A stretch of 14,183 nt of DNA from an uncultured Collinsella sp. GTDB lineage: Bacteria > Actinomycetota > Coriobacteriia > Coriobacteriales > Coriobacteriaceae. The stretch lies in NCBI GenBank assembly GCA_902490325.1, contig CABUDJ010000056.1:1-14183 (forward strand), read 5' to 3'. Every line of letters begins with the position of its first letter. The first letter of the stretch is position 1. A program made the translations under genes and the position numbers. This document shows positions 1 through 7,028 of the stretch, one piece after another. The notes under the pieces are model-generated. The model did not search any database. It was not told where the DNA came from and saw only the letters and a list, made by a program, of their open reading frames with translations.

Positions 1-599
1 CTCGACGACAAAGCCGACGATCTGCAGCTTCCCGTTCGCGCGGCCGCGTGTCCCTCAACCCGCTCAACCATATCGACCCATTCGGCACTATCATCCTGCC
101 ACTGCTGATGCTGGCCGCTGGCGGCCCGGTATTCGCTTTTGCCAAGCCGGTGCCCGTCTACCTCAACAACCTCAAGCACCCCAAGCGCGACGAAGTCCTG
201 GTGAGCGCGGCCGGCCCCGTATCGAACATCGCACTCGCGTGCCTCGCCGCGGCCCTCATGTACCTGGCCTATGGCAGCCTCTACGCCAGCATGTCTTTTG
301 CCGTGGCATCGCAGATCATGAACTTTGGCGCCACCTTTATCGTGGTCAACCTGTCGCTTGCGTTCTTCAACCTCATCCCGATCCCGCCGCTCGATGGCTC
401 GTCGATTATCGTGCCGTTCCTCAAAGGCAAGGCGCTCAACAACTACTACCACCTGCAGCAATACGCCATGCCCATCCTCATCATTGTGCTGTATCTGCTG
501 CCCATGTGGACCGGCATCGACGTGATCGGCCGCTATTTCGACGTTACCGTGTATCCGCTTGCTGAGCAGCTGCTCAACTTCGCAATCGCCGGCATCTAA
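1..599 (+). CDS. M50 site-2 protease family membrane protein (5' partial)
   Basis: This is the C-terminal part of an integral-membrane zinc metalloprotease of the M50B (SpoIVFB/YwhC-like) group, a family that cleaves substrates inside or next to the membrane. Visible are the family segment GRVSLNPLNHIDPFGT (codons from base 42), a KPVPVYLNNLKHPKRDE stretch like the family's KPVPVNPRNFRNPRRD, the AAGPVSN turn, and NLIPIPPLDGSS, whose Asp (codon at 393) is the expected metal ligand. At least four hydrophobic segments alternate with these. The HExxH zinc site should lie about 20 residues before GRVSLNP, just outside the window. The GTG at 48 has no ribosome binding site and falls inside the conserved segment, so it is not the true start. 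Bases 1-40 do not look coding in the frame used from 42 on and look better in frame 1, which suggests a frame break or an edge artefact. It lies 84 bases before scpA. The physiological substrate is unknown. Confidence 0.83.
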   Translation, partial: RRQSRRSAASRSRGRVSLNPLNHIDPFGTIILPLLMLAAGGPVFAFAKPVPVYLNNLKHPKRDEVLVSAAGPVSNIALACLAAALMYLAYGSLYASMSFAVASQIMNFGATFIVVNLSLAFFNLIPIPPLDGSSIIVPFLKGKALNNYYHLQQYAMPILIIVLYLLPMWTGIDVIGRYFDVTVYPLAEQLLNFAIAGI

Positions 600-614
600 G
601 GTAAACTTACAGGT

Positions 615-639
615 CGACCGTGCAAAACGGTCGTAATAT
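615..639 (+). promoter_or_regulatory. Inverted repeat followed by a TAATAT box, upstream of scpA
   Basis: CGACCGT at 615-621 and ACGGTCG at 627-633 form a perfect 7-bp inverted repeat around a 5-base centre (GCAAA). TAATAT follows directly at 634-639 and matches the -10 consensus at four of six positions. No T-run follows the repeat, so it is a poor intrinsic terminator. A TTACA-like element near 607-611 is too far upstream for normal spacing. A second, weaker hairpin (GCGCC 651-655 with GGCGC 661-665) ends five bases before the scpA ribosome binding site at 671. The segment could be an operator or promoter for the scpA operon, or an RNA hairpin separating it from the protease gene. The repeat is seen directly; the function is a guess. 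Confidence 0.35.
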
Positions 640-683
640 GCACCCAAACCGCGCCGCGAAGGCGCCGTCAAAGGAGGTCGAAG

Positions 684-1496
684 ATGTCGTATCGCGTGTC
701 GACGCAGGTCTACAGCGGACCGTTCGACCTGCTGTTGCAGCTGGTAACCCGCCAAAAAGTAGATATCGGCGCTATCTCCATCAGCGAGGTGGCCGAGCAG
801 TACCTTGCCGAGGCCGAACGCATCGAGGCGCTGGACCTGGACGTGGCGAGCGACTTTTTGCTGGTCGCAGCAACCCTTTTGGACATCAAGGCCGCCTCTC
901 TTGTGCCGCAGGAGGTCCCGCGCAAAGCCGATGACGACGATGGCGAGTTCGACGAAGACCTCGAGGAGCTCAGCACGCTCGACGGCGACGCCCTGCGCGA
1001 GGTCCTGATCCAGCGCCTGATTGCCTACAAGCAGTTTAAAGGCGCGGCTGCGGCCCTCGGTGCCCGCATGCAGGCTGAGAGCCGTATGCACCCGCGTGTG
1101 GCCGGCCCCGACCCTGAGTTTTTGGGGCTCATGCCCGACTACCTGGCTGGCATCACCCTGCGCGGCCTGGCCGTCATCTGTGCCGACCTGGACGGCAAGC
1201 GCCAGACCTTCCTGCTGGAAGCCGAGCACGTGGCACCGCATCGCGTGCCGCTCGACCTGACCGTTGCCTCGGTCGACCGCTTTACCATGGCACACGCTAG
1301 CTGCACCTTCCGCGAGCTGCTGGACGGCGACGCCACCACCGAGCAGCTCGTCGTCACATTTTTGGCCATGCTGGAGCTCGCCAAGCGCGGCTCGCTCACG
1401 TTGAGCCAGGACGAGATCTTTGGAACCATCCGCATCAACCGCGTCGAGGGCGCCGAGGCCTATGTGCCCGGCGAAGGCCCCGAGCTCACCGAATAG
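684..1496 (+). CDS. scpA: Segregation and condensation protein A
   Basis: ScpA is the kleisin subunit of the bacterial SMC-ScpAB condensin; it bridges the SMC heads and binds a ScpB dimer to organise and segregate the chromosome. The 270-residue product has the typical size. The N-terminal SMC-binding region reads YSGPFDLLLQLVTRQKVDIG near residues 10-29, then SEVAEQYL and the helix with ATLLDIKAASLVP. An acidic linker (DDDDGEFDEDLEEL, about 90-105) follows. The C-terminal winged helix contains FLAMLELAKRGSLTLSQDEI and ends in IFGTIRINRV. The start is fixed by AAGGAGGT at 671-678, five bases before the ATG. It is followed 12 bases later by scpB, its obligate partner. It is the first gene of a long same-strand block and the only one here preceded by a gap with possible control elements. 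No smc gene is in the window. Confidence 0.96.
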   Translation: MSYRVSTQVYSGPFDLLLQLVTRQKVDIGAISISEVAEQYLAEAERIEALDLDVASDFLLVAATLLDIKAASLVPQEVPRKADDDDGEFDEDLEELSTLDGDALREVLIQRLIAYKQFKGAAAALGARMQAESRMHPRVAGPDPEFLGLMPDYLAGITLRGLAVICADLDGKRQTFLLEAEHVAPHRVPLDLTVASVDRFTMAHASCTFRELLDGDATTEQLVVTFLAMLELAKRGSLTLSQDEIFGTIRINRVEGAEAYVPGEGPELTE

Positions 1497-1508
1497 GAGC
1501 AGGCACCC

Positions 1509-2237
1509 ATGTCTAACCTTTCCACGCTGGAGCCAAACAGCCTCAAAGGCGCCCTCGAGGCGCTGCTGCTCGTTTCGAGCGACCCGGTGAGCGCGCCCGC
1601 GCTGGCAGGCGCGCTGGATATCGCCCCCGGTGAGTGCGCATCGCTGCTCGCCGAGCTCAAGGTTGAGTACGAGGAGGCCAACCGCGGCTTTCAGCTGCAC
1701 GAGGTCGCCGGCGGCTGGCGCCTGTTCACGCACCCCGCCTATCATGATGTCGTTGAGGCCTACGTGCTGAGCTGGGACACGCAAAAGCTGTCGCAAGCGG
1801 CGCTCGAAACCCTGGCCGTCATCGCATACCACCAGCCTGTGACGCGCGAGGTGGTCAAGGGCATCCGTGGCGTCAATTCCGACGGCGTCATCGCGTCACT
1901 CGTCGACAAGGGCCTGGTGCGTGAGCTCGGCCGCGACCCCCAGCGCGGTCAAGCCATCATCTACGGCACGACCAACGCCTTCTTGGAAAAATTCGGCCTG
2001 CGCTCCACCCGTGATCTGCCCGATCTGGAGCAGTTTGCCCCCGACGAGCAGTCGCGTCAGTTTATCCGCGAGCGCCTGAGCGGCCGCAGTATTCAGTCCA
2101 CGCTCGAGGAGCAGGCCGAAGACCTGGACGAAGAGCGCGAACTGATCGACACCGATGTTGAAGATGTTGAGGCAGTCGAGGACATGGAGACCCTGGTCGT
2201 CGACGACCCCTCGGAGGATTTACATGACGAGGACTAA
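1509..2237 (+). CDS. scpB: Segregation and condensation protein B
   Basis: ScpB is the dimeric winged-helix partner (a kite protein) of ScpA in the SMC condensin. The 242-residue protein shows two winged-helix units. The first spans about residues 8-85 (LKGALEALLLVSSDPVSAPA through GGWRLFTHP). The second holds the family signature LSQAALETLAVIAYHQPVTR with GIRGVNSDGVI, the wing GRAIIYGTT-like GQAIIYGTTNAFLEKFGL, then DLPDLEQF. The last 50 or so residues are a strongly acidic, low-complexity tail rich in Glu and Asp, beyond the folded core; this is commonly variable in ScpB. The ATG follows an AGGAG that overlaps the scpA stop codon, consistent with translational coupling. The end of scpB carries the ribosome binding site and, for the preferred start, the first codons of the next gene. 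Confidence 0.96.
   Translation: MSNLSTLEPNSLKGALEALLLVSSDPVSAPALAGALDIAPGECASLLAELKVEYEEANRGFQLHEVAGGWRLFTHPAYHDVVEAYVLSWDTQKLSQAALETLAVIAYHQPVTREVVKGIRGVNSDGVIASLVDKGLVRELGRDPQRGQAIIYGTTNAFLEKFGLRSTRDLPDLEQFAPDEQSRQFIRERLSGRSIQSTLEEQAEDLDEERELIDTDVEDVEAVEDMETLVVDDPSEDLHDED
2213..2226 (+). promoter_or_regulatory. Ribosome binding site and ATG for rluB inside scpB
   Basis: GGAGG at 2213-2217 lies six bases before the ATG at 2224, all within the last codons of scpB, giving a 14-base gene overlap. A second in-frame ATG at 2260 has its own weaker GGGGAG (2245-2250) nine bases upstream. The first site is nearer to the consensus, so 2224 is preferred, but both starts can be supported and could give products differing by 12 residues. 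Confidence 0.55.
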
Positions 2238-3186
2238 CGAAGTAGGGGAGACGCGTGCCATGGGCAACGCAGTACCCGCAACCGACGCCCAGTCCGTCTA
2301 CCCGCACACCATGCGCCTGCAGCGTTTTTTGGCGCGCGCCGGCGTGGCGAGCCGTCGCGGCTCGGAGGACCTGATGACCGCCGGCCGCGTGACCGTCAAC
2401 GGTCAGGTCGCGACCGAGCTGGGCACCAAGGTCGATGTCGACCGCGACCACATCGAGGTCGACGGCATGCCCGTCAAGCTCAACCAGGGCGCCGTGTATC
2501 TGATGCTCTACAAGCCGACCGGCTACCTCACCACCATGAGCGACCCGCAGGAGCGCCCTTGCGTGGCCGACCTGGTCCCGCGCAACCGCTTTCCGGGGCT
2601 CTTCCCGGTGGGTCGTCTGGACCGCGACACCACGGGGCTTTTGCTCTTTACCACCGACGGCGACCTGTCGCAGGACCTGCTGCACCCCAGCAAGCATGTC
2701 TATAAGACCTACCAGGCGCTCGTGGACGGCCACCTGACCGACCGCGACTTGGAGCCACTCCGCCGCGGCATCGAGCTCGACGACGGCCTGTGCCAGCCGG
2801 CCATCTGCCGTGTCATCACCGCGCACGAGGCGGAGGCCGTGGCGCCCCAGGGCGTCAAGCCCGGCACCACCGCTGTGGAGGTTATCATCCGCGAGGGTCG
2901 CAAGAACCAGGTCAAGCGCATGCTGAGCAAGATCCACCACCCAGTGATTCGCCTGCATCGCTGCAACTTTGCCGGCCTGGAGCTCGAGGGCGTAGCCAAG
3001 GGCTCGTGGCGCGAGCTCACCGAGTGCGAGGTGCAGATCCTCAAGGCCGGCGGTATCCCGCCCAAGCAGGCCAGCTTCAAGCGCGGCGCCTCGCCGGCGA
3101 CCAACACCGCCAGCCGCACGCGTCACCACGGCAGCCACGGCTCCGCACCCAAGCGCAACACCTATCGCGAGCGCTACACGGGCTAG
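2224..3186 (+). CDS. rluB: 23S rRNA pseudouridine synthase, RluB type
   Basis: An RsuA/RluB-family enzyme that isomerises a uridine to pseudouridine in large-subunit rRNA. From the ATG at 2224 it is 320 residues (308 from 2260). An S4 RNA-binding domain starts at MRLQRFLARAGVASRRGSED (about residue 30) and continues through AGRVTVNGQVATELG and HIEVDG. The catalytic motif is GRLDRDTTGLLLFTTDGDL with Asp133 in GRLD. The family segments KTYQALVDG and VIIREGRKNQVKRML follow. About 40 C-terminal residues form a basic, Ser/Arg/His-rich tail (KRNTYRERYTG end) that is not part of the catalytic core and probably adds rRNA contacts. Placement after scpA-scpB and before cmk is the classical actinobacterial order, which favours RluB over RsuA or RluE/F. 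The exact target base cannot be read from sequence. Confidence 0.93.
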   Translation: MTRTNEVGETRAMGNAVPATDAQSVYPHTMRLQRFLARAGVASRRGSEDLMTAGRVTVNGQVATELGTKVDVDRDHIEVDGMPVKLNQGAVYLMLYKPTGYLTTMSDPQERPCVADLVPRNRFPGLFPVGRLDRDTTGLLLFTTDGDLSQDLLHPSKHVYKTYQALVDGHLTDRDLEPLRRGIELDDGLCQPAICRVITAHEAEAVAPQGVKPGTTAVEVIIREGRKNQVKRMLSKIHHPVIRLHRCNFAGLELEGVAKGSWRELTECEVQILKAGGIPPKQASFKRGASPATNTASRTRHHGSHGSAPKRNTYRERYTG

Positions 3187-3238
3187 GCAACCCGCCGCGC
3201 CCCAAAGCCCGCGAACCATACCAGCACGTCAAACATTG

Positions 3239-3255
3239 AAAGGATGCATTGTATG
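3239..3255 (+). promoter_or_regulatory. Ribosome binding site deciding the cmk start
   Basis: AAAGG at 3239-3243 directly abuts an upstream ATG at 3244, too close to serve it, but lies nine bases before the ATG at 3253. The protein from 3253 begins MIVAIDGPAGSGKST, which matches how CMP kinases normally begin, so 3253 is taken as the start. Confidence 0.65.
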
Positions 3256-3939
3256 ATCGTCGCCATCGACGGCCCCGCCGGTTCCGGCAAGTCCACCATC
3301 GCCAAGGAGATCGCCCTCCAGCTGGGCTTTAACAAGCTCGACACGGGCGCCATGTATCGCGCCGTCACCTTCGCCGCGCTCGACCGCGACATCGACCTGG
3401 ACGACGAGGCGGCCATCGACGCCCTCGCCGAGCAGATCGAGATTCGCTTTACCAACGGCACCGGCGAGGACACGCGCCTGACCATTGACGGCCAGGACGC
3501 CTCGGCTGCCATTCGAACCCCGCAGGTTGACGCCAACGTGTCCAAGGTCTCGGCCTACCCGGGCGTGCGCGCCGCCATGCTCATCCACCAGCGCCGCGCC
3601 GCCGAGGACCGCGATATCGTGGCCGAGGGTCGCGACATCGGCACCGTCGTGTTCCCCAACGCGCAGGTCAAGGTGTTCCTGACCGCCGACCCGCGTGAGC
3701 GCGCCCGCCGCCGCGTGCTGCAGCGTCACCAAAACGACGCCCAGCCACTCACGTCCGAGCAGCTCGAAGCCGAGGTCGACGAGACCCTCGACGCCCTTAA
3801 GCAGCGCGACAAGCTCGACAGCAGCCGCGAGGTCGCCCCGCTCGTGCCAGCCGAGGACGCCGTGCACGTCGACTCCACCGCCCACACCATCGACGAGGTT
3901 GTACGCATCATCGAGGACCTCATCAACCAAAGGAGGTAG
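3253..3939 (+). CDS. cmk: Cytidylate (CMP/dCMP) kinase
   Basis: Phosphorylates CMP and dCMP to the diphosphates with ATP, in the cytoplasm, feeding nucleotide pools for RNA, DNA and CDP-activated lipid precursors. The product has 228 residues, the usual size of the stand-alone enzyme. The Walker A loop GPAGSGKST is at residues 7-15, the nucleotide-binding segment LDTGAMYRAVTFAAL at about 29-43, and the GRDIGTVVFP segment at 126-135. VKVFLTADPRERARRR then gives the LID region and DSTAHTIDEVV the end of the fold. It follows rluB after a 66-base gap with no visible terminator. Its last codons contain AAAGGAGGT (3929-3937), the ribosome binding site of the next gene, so translation of cmk and the acyltransferase is probably coupled. 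In many clostridia the gene after cmk is likewise a plsC homologue. Confidence 0.97.
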   Translation: MIVAIDGPAGSGKSTIAKEIALQLGFNKLDTGAMYRAVTFAALDRDIDLDDEAAIDALAEQIEIRFTNGTGEDTRLTIDGQDASAAIRTPQVDANVSKVSAYPGVRAAMLIHQRRAAEDRDIVAEGRDIGTVVFPNAQVKVFLTADPRERARRRVLQRHQNDAQPLTSEQLEAEVDETLDALKQRDKLDSSREVAPLVPAEDAVHVDSTAHTIDEVVRIIEDLINQRR

Positions 3940-3942
3940 CCC

Positions 3943-4671
3943 ATGCGCCTGTTTAAGCAGACGCCCGAGGATTATTACAGCGCCCCCTACGCCGAGTTTC
4001 CGGCGCTCATCCGCGGCACCGTCGTCGTGGTCATGGCAATCCTCTGGGCTTTCTCTAAGCTCATGTGGCGCTGGAAGGTAGAGGACGCCGATCTGCTGTT
4101 TGAGCGCCAGGAAGGCCGCGGCAGCGTGGTCATCTGCAACCACACCTCGATGGCCGAGCTCTTGGCCGTGGAGACGGCGCTGTTCTTTGGGGGGCGCCGC
4201 ATTCGCCCCATCTTTAAGTCCGAGTTCGCCAAGAGCAAAATTGTGCGCTGGGCCTTTAGCCGCGTTGGCGGCATCCCCGTGGAGCGCGGTACTGCCGATA
4301 TGAAGTGCCTGCGCGCCGCTCAGCATGCGCTGCAGCGCGGCGAGGACGTCCTGATCTTCCCTGAGGGCACGCGCATCCGCTCGCGCGAGATCAAGCCCGA
4401 GGTCCACGGCGGTTTTGCGCTCATCGCTCAGATGGGCAAGGCGCCCGTCAACCCGCTCGCCATCTGCGGCTGGTCCGACATCACGCCCGCGGGCAAAAAG
4501 CTCATGCGTCCCAAGAAGTGCTGGATCCGCGCCGGCAAGGCCGTCTCGTTTTCCGATGCACCGGCTGGGCTTAAGCGCACAGAGCGTCTAACCTGGTTTG
4601 AGTCCGAGGCCATGAACCGCGTCTACGCCATGCGAGACGAGCTGTGCGATGAGCATCCGGGCAGGTTCTAG
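3943..4671 (+). CDS. plsC: PlsC-like lysophosphatidic acid acyltransferase, HX4E variant
   Basis: A member of the 1-acyl-sn-glycerol-3-phosphate acyltransferase family, which adds the second acyl chain to make phosphatidic acid at the inner face of the membrane. It has 242 residues. A hydrophobic anchor (GTVVVVMAILWAFSKLMW) lies near residues 24-41. Acyltransferase block I reads NHTSMAE, with His67 but Glu72 where the family has Asp (HX4D). Block II is VGGIPVERG, block III is FPEGTRIRS (Glu141 in EGTR) and block IV is around VNPLAICG. All blocks except the HX4D aspartate look normal. The start is set by AAAGGAGGT at 3929-3937, five bases upstream, overlapping the cmk stop. With plsY and gpsA further down, three steps of phosphatidate synthesis lie in this block. 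The substrate could be another lysophospholipid; the symbol is by family. Confidence 0.88.
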   Translation: MRLFKQTPEDYYSAPYAEFPALIRGTVVVVMAILWAFSKLMWRWKVEDADLLFERQEGRGSVVICNHTSMAELLAVETALFFGGRRIRPIFKSEFAKSKIVRWAFSRVGGIPVERGTADMKCLRAAQHALQRGEDVLIFPEGTRIRSREIKPEVHGGFALIAQMGKAPVNPLAICGWSDITPAGKKLMRPKKCWIRAGKAVSFSDAPAGLKRTERLTWFESEAMNRVYAMRDELCDEHPGRF

Positions 4672-4673
4672 CC

Positions 4674-5573
4674 ATGAGCGAGAACGTGACGAACACCTCC
4701 GCGGCTGCGTCCGACCAGGCAATCGCGCCTACCATCGAGATCGCCGCCCACGCCGGCACTTGCTACGGCGTACAGCGTGCGCTCGATATGGCGCTAGCCG
4801 CCGCACCGCAGGCAGATGAGTGCGCTCAGGTCCATACCTTGGGGCCGCTCATCCATAACCCCATCGTGGTACGCGAGCTCGCTGAGGCAGGCGTTGGCTT
4901 GGCCGAGAACCTGGATAATGCCGCAACCGGCACCGTGATCATCCGCGCCCACGGCGTGGTGCCGCAGGTGATCGAGGCCGCTCGCGAGCGCGACCTTACC
5001 GTGGTCGATGCCACCTGTCCCTACGTCAAGAAGGTCCACGTGGCCGCCGAGCGCCTGGTACGTGAGGGTTATCGCGTGATCGTCGTGGGCGAGCCGGGCC
5101 ATCCCGAGGTTGAGGGCATCCTGGGCCACGCCGGCGATGACGCACAGGTCGTGAGCTGCGCCGCCGATGCGGACGCGCTGCCGCTCAAGGGCAAGGTTGG
5201 GCTCGTCGTGCAGACCACCCAGACCGCGCAGAACCTGGCCGAGGTCGTGGCTGCCATCACGCCGCGCGTGCAGGAACTGCGCGTGATCAACACCATCTGC
5301 GCCGCCACAAGTGAGCGCCAGCAGGCAGCAGCCGCACTTGCCAACCGCTGCGACTGCATGGTCGTCGTGGGCGGAAAGAACTCGGGTAACACCCGCCGTC
5401 TGGCGCAGATCTGCGCCGATGCCTGCGAGCACACGCATCACATCGAGGAAGCGTCCGAGATCCATGCCGCATGGTTTTCCAATGCACGCCACATCGGCAT
5501 CACCGCCGGCGCTTCCACCCCGCAAGAACACATCGAGCGCGCCGTCGAGCGCATCAAGGAGCTTTGCCGCTAA
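4674..5573 (+). CDS. ispH: 4-hydroxy-3-methylbut-2-enyl diphosphate reductase
   Basis: The [4Fe-4S] enzyme for the final step of the MEP pathway, reducing HMBPP to isopentenyl and dimethylallyl diphosphate. The 299-residue protein has all three cluster cysteines: Cys30 (AHAGTCYGVQRAL), Cys115 (VDATCPYVKKVH) and Cys209 (INTICAATSERQ). Substrate-binding residues are also in place: His61 (LIHNP), His93 (IIRAHGV), His143 and Glu145 (GEPGHPEVEG), QTTQ at 180-183, NSGN at 236-239, and Ser281 in GASTPQ. About 20 extra residues rich in Ser, Ala and Thr precede the fold. The ATG is two bases after the plsC stop and has only a weak ribosome binding site, so it probably depends on upstream translation. 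Many clostridia carry ispH fused to ribosomal protein S1 domains; here no S1 domain follows. Confidence 0.97.
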   Translation: MSENVTNTSAAASDQAIAPTIEIAAHAGTCYGVQRALDMALAAAPQADECAQVHTLGPLIHNPIVVRELAEAGVGLAENLDNAATGTVIIRAHGVVPQVIEAARERDLTVVDATCPYVKKVHVAAERLVREGYRVIVVGEPGHPEVEGILGHAGDDAQVVSCAADADALPLKGKVGLVVQTTQTAQNLAEVVAAITPRVQELRVINTICAATSERQQAAAALANRCDCMVVVGGKNSGNTRRLAQICADACEHTHHIEEASEIHAAWFSNARHIGITAGASTPQEHIERAVERIKELCR

Positions 5574-5575
5574 TC

Positions 5576-7018
5576 ATGGACCAGACCGTACCCGCATATG
5601 CCGCCGAGGTGGCCGATTACGGGCGCAGCCGCGACCCCGAGCCGGGTGAGGGCGCGCTCGTTAAAAACGTGCGCCCCGAATCGCCCGCATGGGATGTGGG
5701 TATCGAGCCGGGCATGCGCGTGCTCACGGTCAACGGCGAGCAGCTGACCGATATGATCGTGTGGCTCTGGGAGGCAGATGACGATACTGTCGAGCTGGAG
5801 GTATTTGATCCGCGTGACGGCACCGTCACCCCCGTTGAGCTTGACCGCTTTCCCGGCGAGGACTGGGGTCTGGAGTTCGATGGCCCCATCTTCGACGGCA
5901 TGCGTACCTGCGTCAATGCCTGCGTGTTCTGCTTTATGACCATGCTGCCCAAGGGCGGGCGCTCCACGCTCTACATCCGCGATGATGACTACCGCCTGAG
6001 CTTTTTGCAGGGCAACTTTGTCACGCTCACAAACCTCACCGACGAAGATGTTCAAAACGTCATCCAACGCAACATGAGCCCCATGAACGTGTCGGTCCAT
6101 GCCGTAAGCCCCGACGTCCGCCGCCGCATGATGGGCCGCAATGCCCAGCGCGGCATGGACGTGCTCGAGGCCATCATGGCGGCCGGCATCGAGATTCACG
6201 CGCAGATCGTGCTCTGCCCCGGCATGAACGACGGCGAGGAGCTGGAAAAGACCCTGCGCTTTTGCGAGGAGCACGAGCAAATCACCAGCCTGGGCATTGT
6301 GCCTCTGGGCTTTACTAAGCACCAGAATCGCTTTAGCTGGTCCTACAGCGACAAGCCCGAGCTGGCGCGCGAGACTATTGCCATGATCCGACCGTTCCAG
6401 GACCGCGCCTATGAGCGCTTTGGCCGCCACACCTTCCAGATGAGCGACGAGTTCTACCTGGATGCCGGCATCGAGCCGCCCGAGGCGGACTTTTACGACG
6501 GCTACCCGCAGTACTACGACGGCATCGGCATGATCCGCTCCTATCTGGACGAGACCGACAACGTGCTCGCCGCCGATGCCGAGCGCCTGTGCCGCGTTCG
6601 CGAGGCAATCGCCGCCCGTGGCCAGCGCCTTCTGTGCCTCTCCGGCGCCAGCGCGCGCGACACCGTGGCGCGCTTTGTGGAGTCGCCGCATGGTCTCGGC
6701 GGCACCGTCACAGCCATCAAGAACCGCTACTTTGGCGGCAACGTGGACGTGACCGGCCTCATCGTCGCGTGTGACATTCTGGAGCAGCTGCCCCAAGATC
6801 TGTCGGGGGTTATGCTCTTTGTGCCTAAGCTCATGTTCAACGCTGACGGCATGACGCTTGACGAGTATCATCGTGACGATTTACTCGCAAGCCTTACCGG
6901 TCGCGGCGCCGAGGTTCATGTGGTGTCGACCATGCCGCATGAGCTGCTCGATACCCTGGAGCACATCCTTGGCATTGTGCCCGCAGACTCTAACACTTCC
7001 ACTGACCCTACCCATTAA
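5576..7018 (+). CDS. DUF512 family putative radical SAM protein with N-terminal PDZ-like domain
   Basis: A 480-residue protein of the conserved DUF512 family, whose reaction is not known. A PDZ-like domain covers about residues 25-75 (NVRPESPAWDVGIEPGMRVL). A radical-SAM type cluster motif CVNACVFC follows with Cys112, Cys116 and Cys119 (CX3CX2C), then MLPKGGRSTLYIRDDDYRLS and GNFVTLTNLTDED. VSVHAVSPDVRRRMMGR and IVLCPGMNDG (about 211-220) fit strands of the barrel. The DUF512 C-terminal part contains PKLMFNADGMTLDEYHRDDL. The ATG at 5576 is three bases after the ispH stop, with AAGGAG about 14 bases upstream, a long spacing; upstream in-frame codons lie within ispH and do not resemble the family. 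The gene lies directly before der, a neighbourhood shared in many Gram-positives, which suggests but does not prove a ribosome or RNA-related role. Confidence 0.9.
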   Translation: MDQTVPAYAAEVADYGRSRDPEPGEGALVKNVRPESPAWDVGIEPGMRVLTVNGEQLTDMIVWLWEADDDTVELEVFDPRDGTVTPVELDRFPGEDWGLEFDGPIFDGMRTCVNACVFCFMTMLPKGGRSTLYIRDDDYRLSFLQGNFVTLTNLTDEDVQNVIQRNMSPMNVSVHAVSPDVRRRMMGRNAQRGMDVLEAIMAAGIEIHAQIVLCPGMNDGEELEKTLRFCEEHEQITSLGIVPLGFTKHQNRFSWSYSDKPELARETIAMIRPFQDRAYERFGRHTFQMSDEFYLDAGIEPPEADFYDGYPQYYDGIGMIRSYLDETDNVLAADAERLCRVREAIAARGQRLLCLSGASARDTVARFVESPHGLGGTVTAIKNRYFGGNVDVTGLIVACDILEQLPQDLSGVMLFVPKLMFNADGMTLDEYHRDDLLASLTGRGAEVHVVSTMPHELLDTLEHILGIVPADSNTSTDPTH

Positions 7019-7028
7019 AGGAGAGCAG

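Noticed and set aside
615..633. Intrinsic terminator for the M50 gene
   Set aside because: The stem is only 7 bp and no T-run follows; the next bases are TAATATGC. Kept only as an inverted repeat of unknown role.
3187..3252. Promoter or terminator between rluB and cmk
   Set aside because: The 66-base gap has no stable hairpin with a T-run and no acceptable -35/-10 pair that I can see.
2062..4407. Two long - strand open frames opposite rluB and cmk-plsC
   Set aside because: They mirror the codon phase of the sense genes, show no domain motifs and no convincing ribosome binding sites; they are by-products of GC-rich composition.
6858..7028. Upstream in-frame extension of der by 57 codons
   Set aside because: It translates DUF512 coding sequence out of frame, resembles nothing in the Der family, and the ATG at 7029 has a strong ribosome binding site right before the canonical MKPIVAVVGRPNVGKS start.
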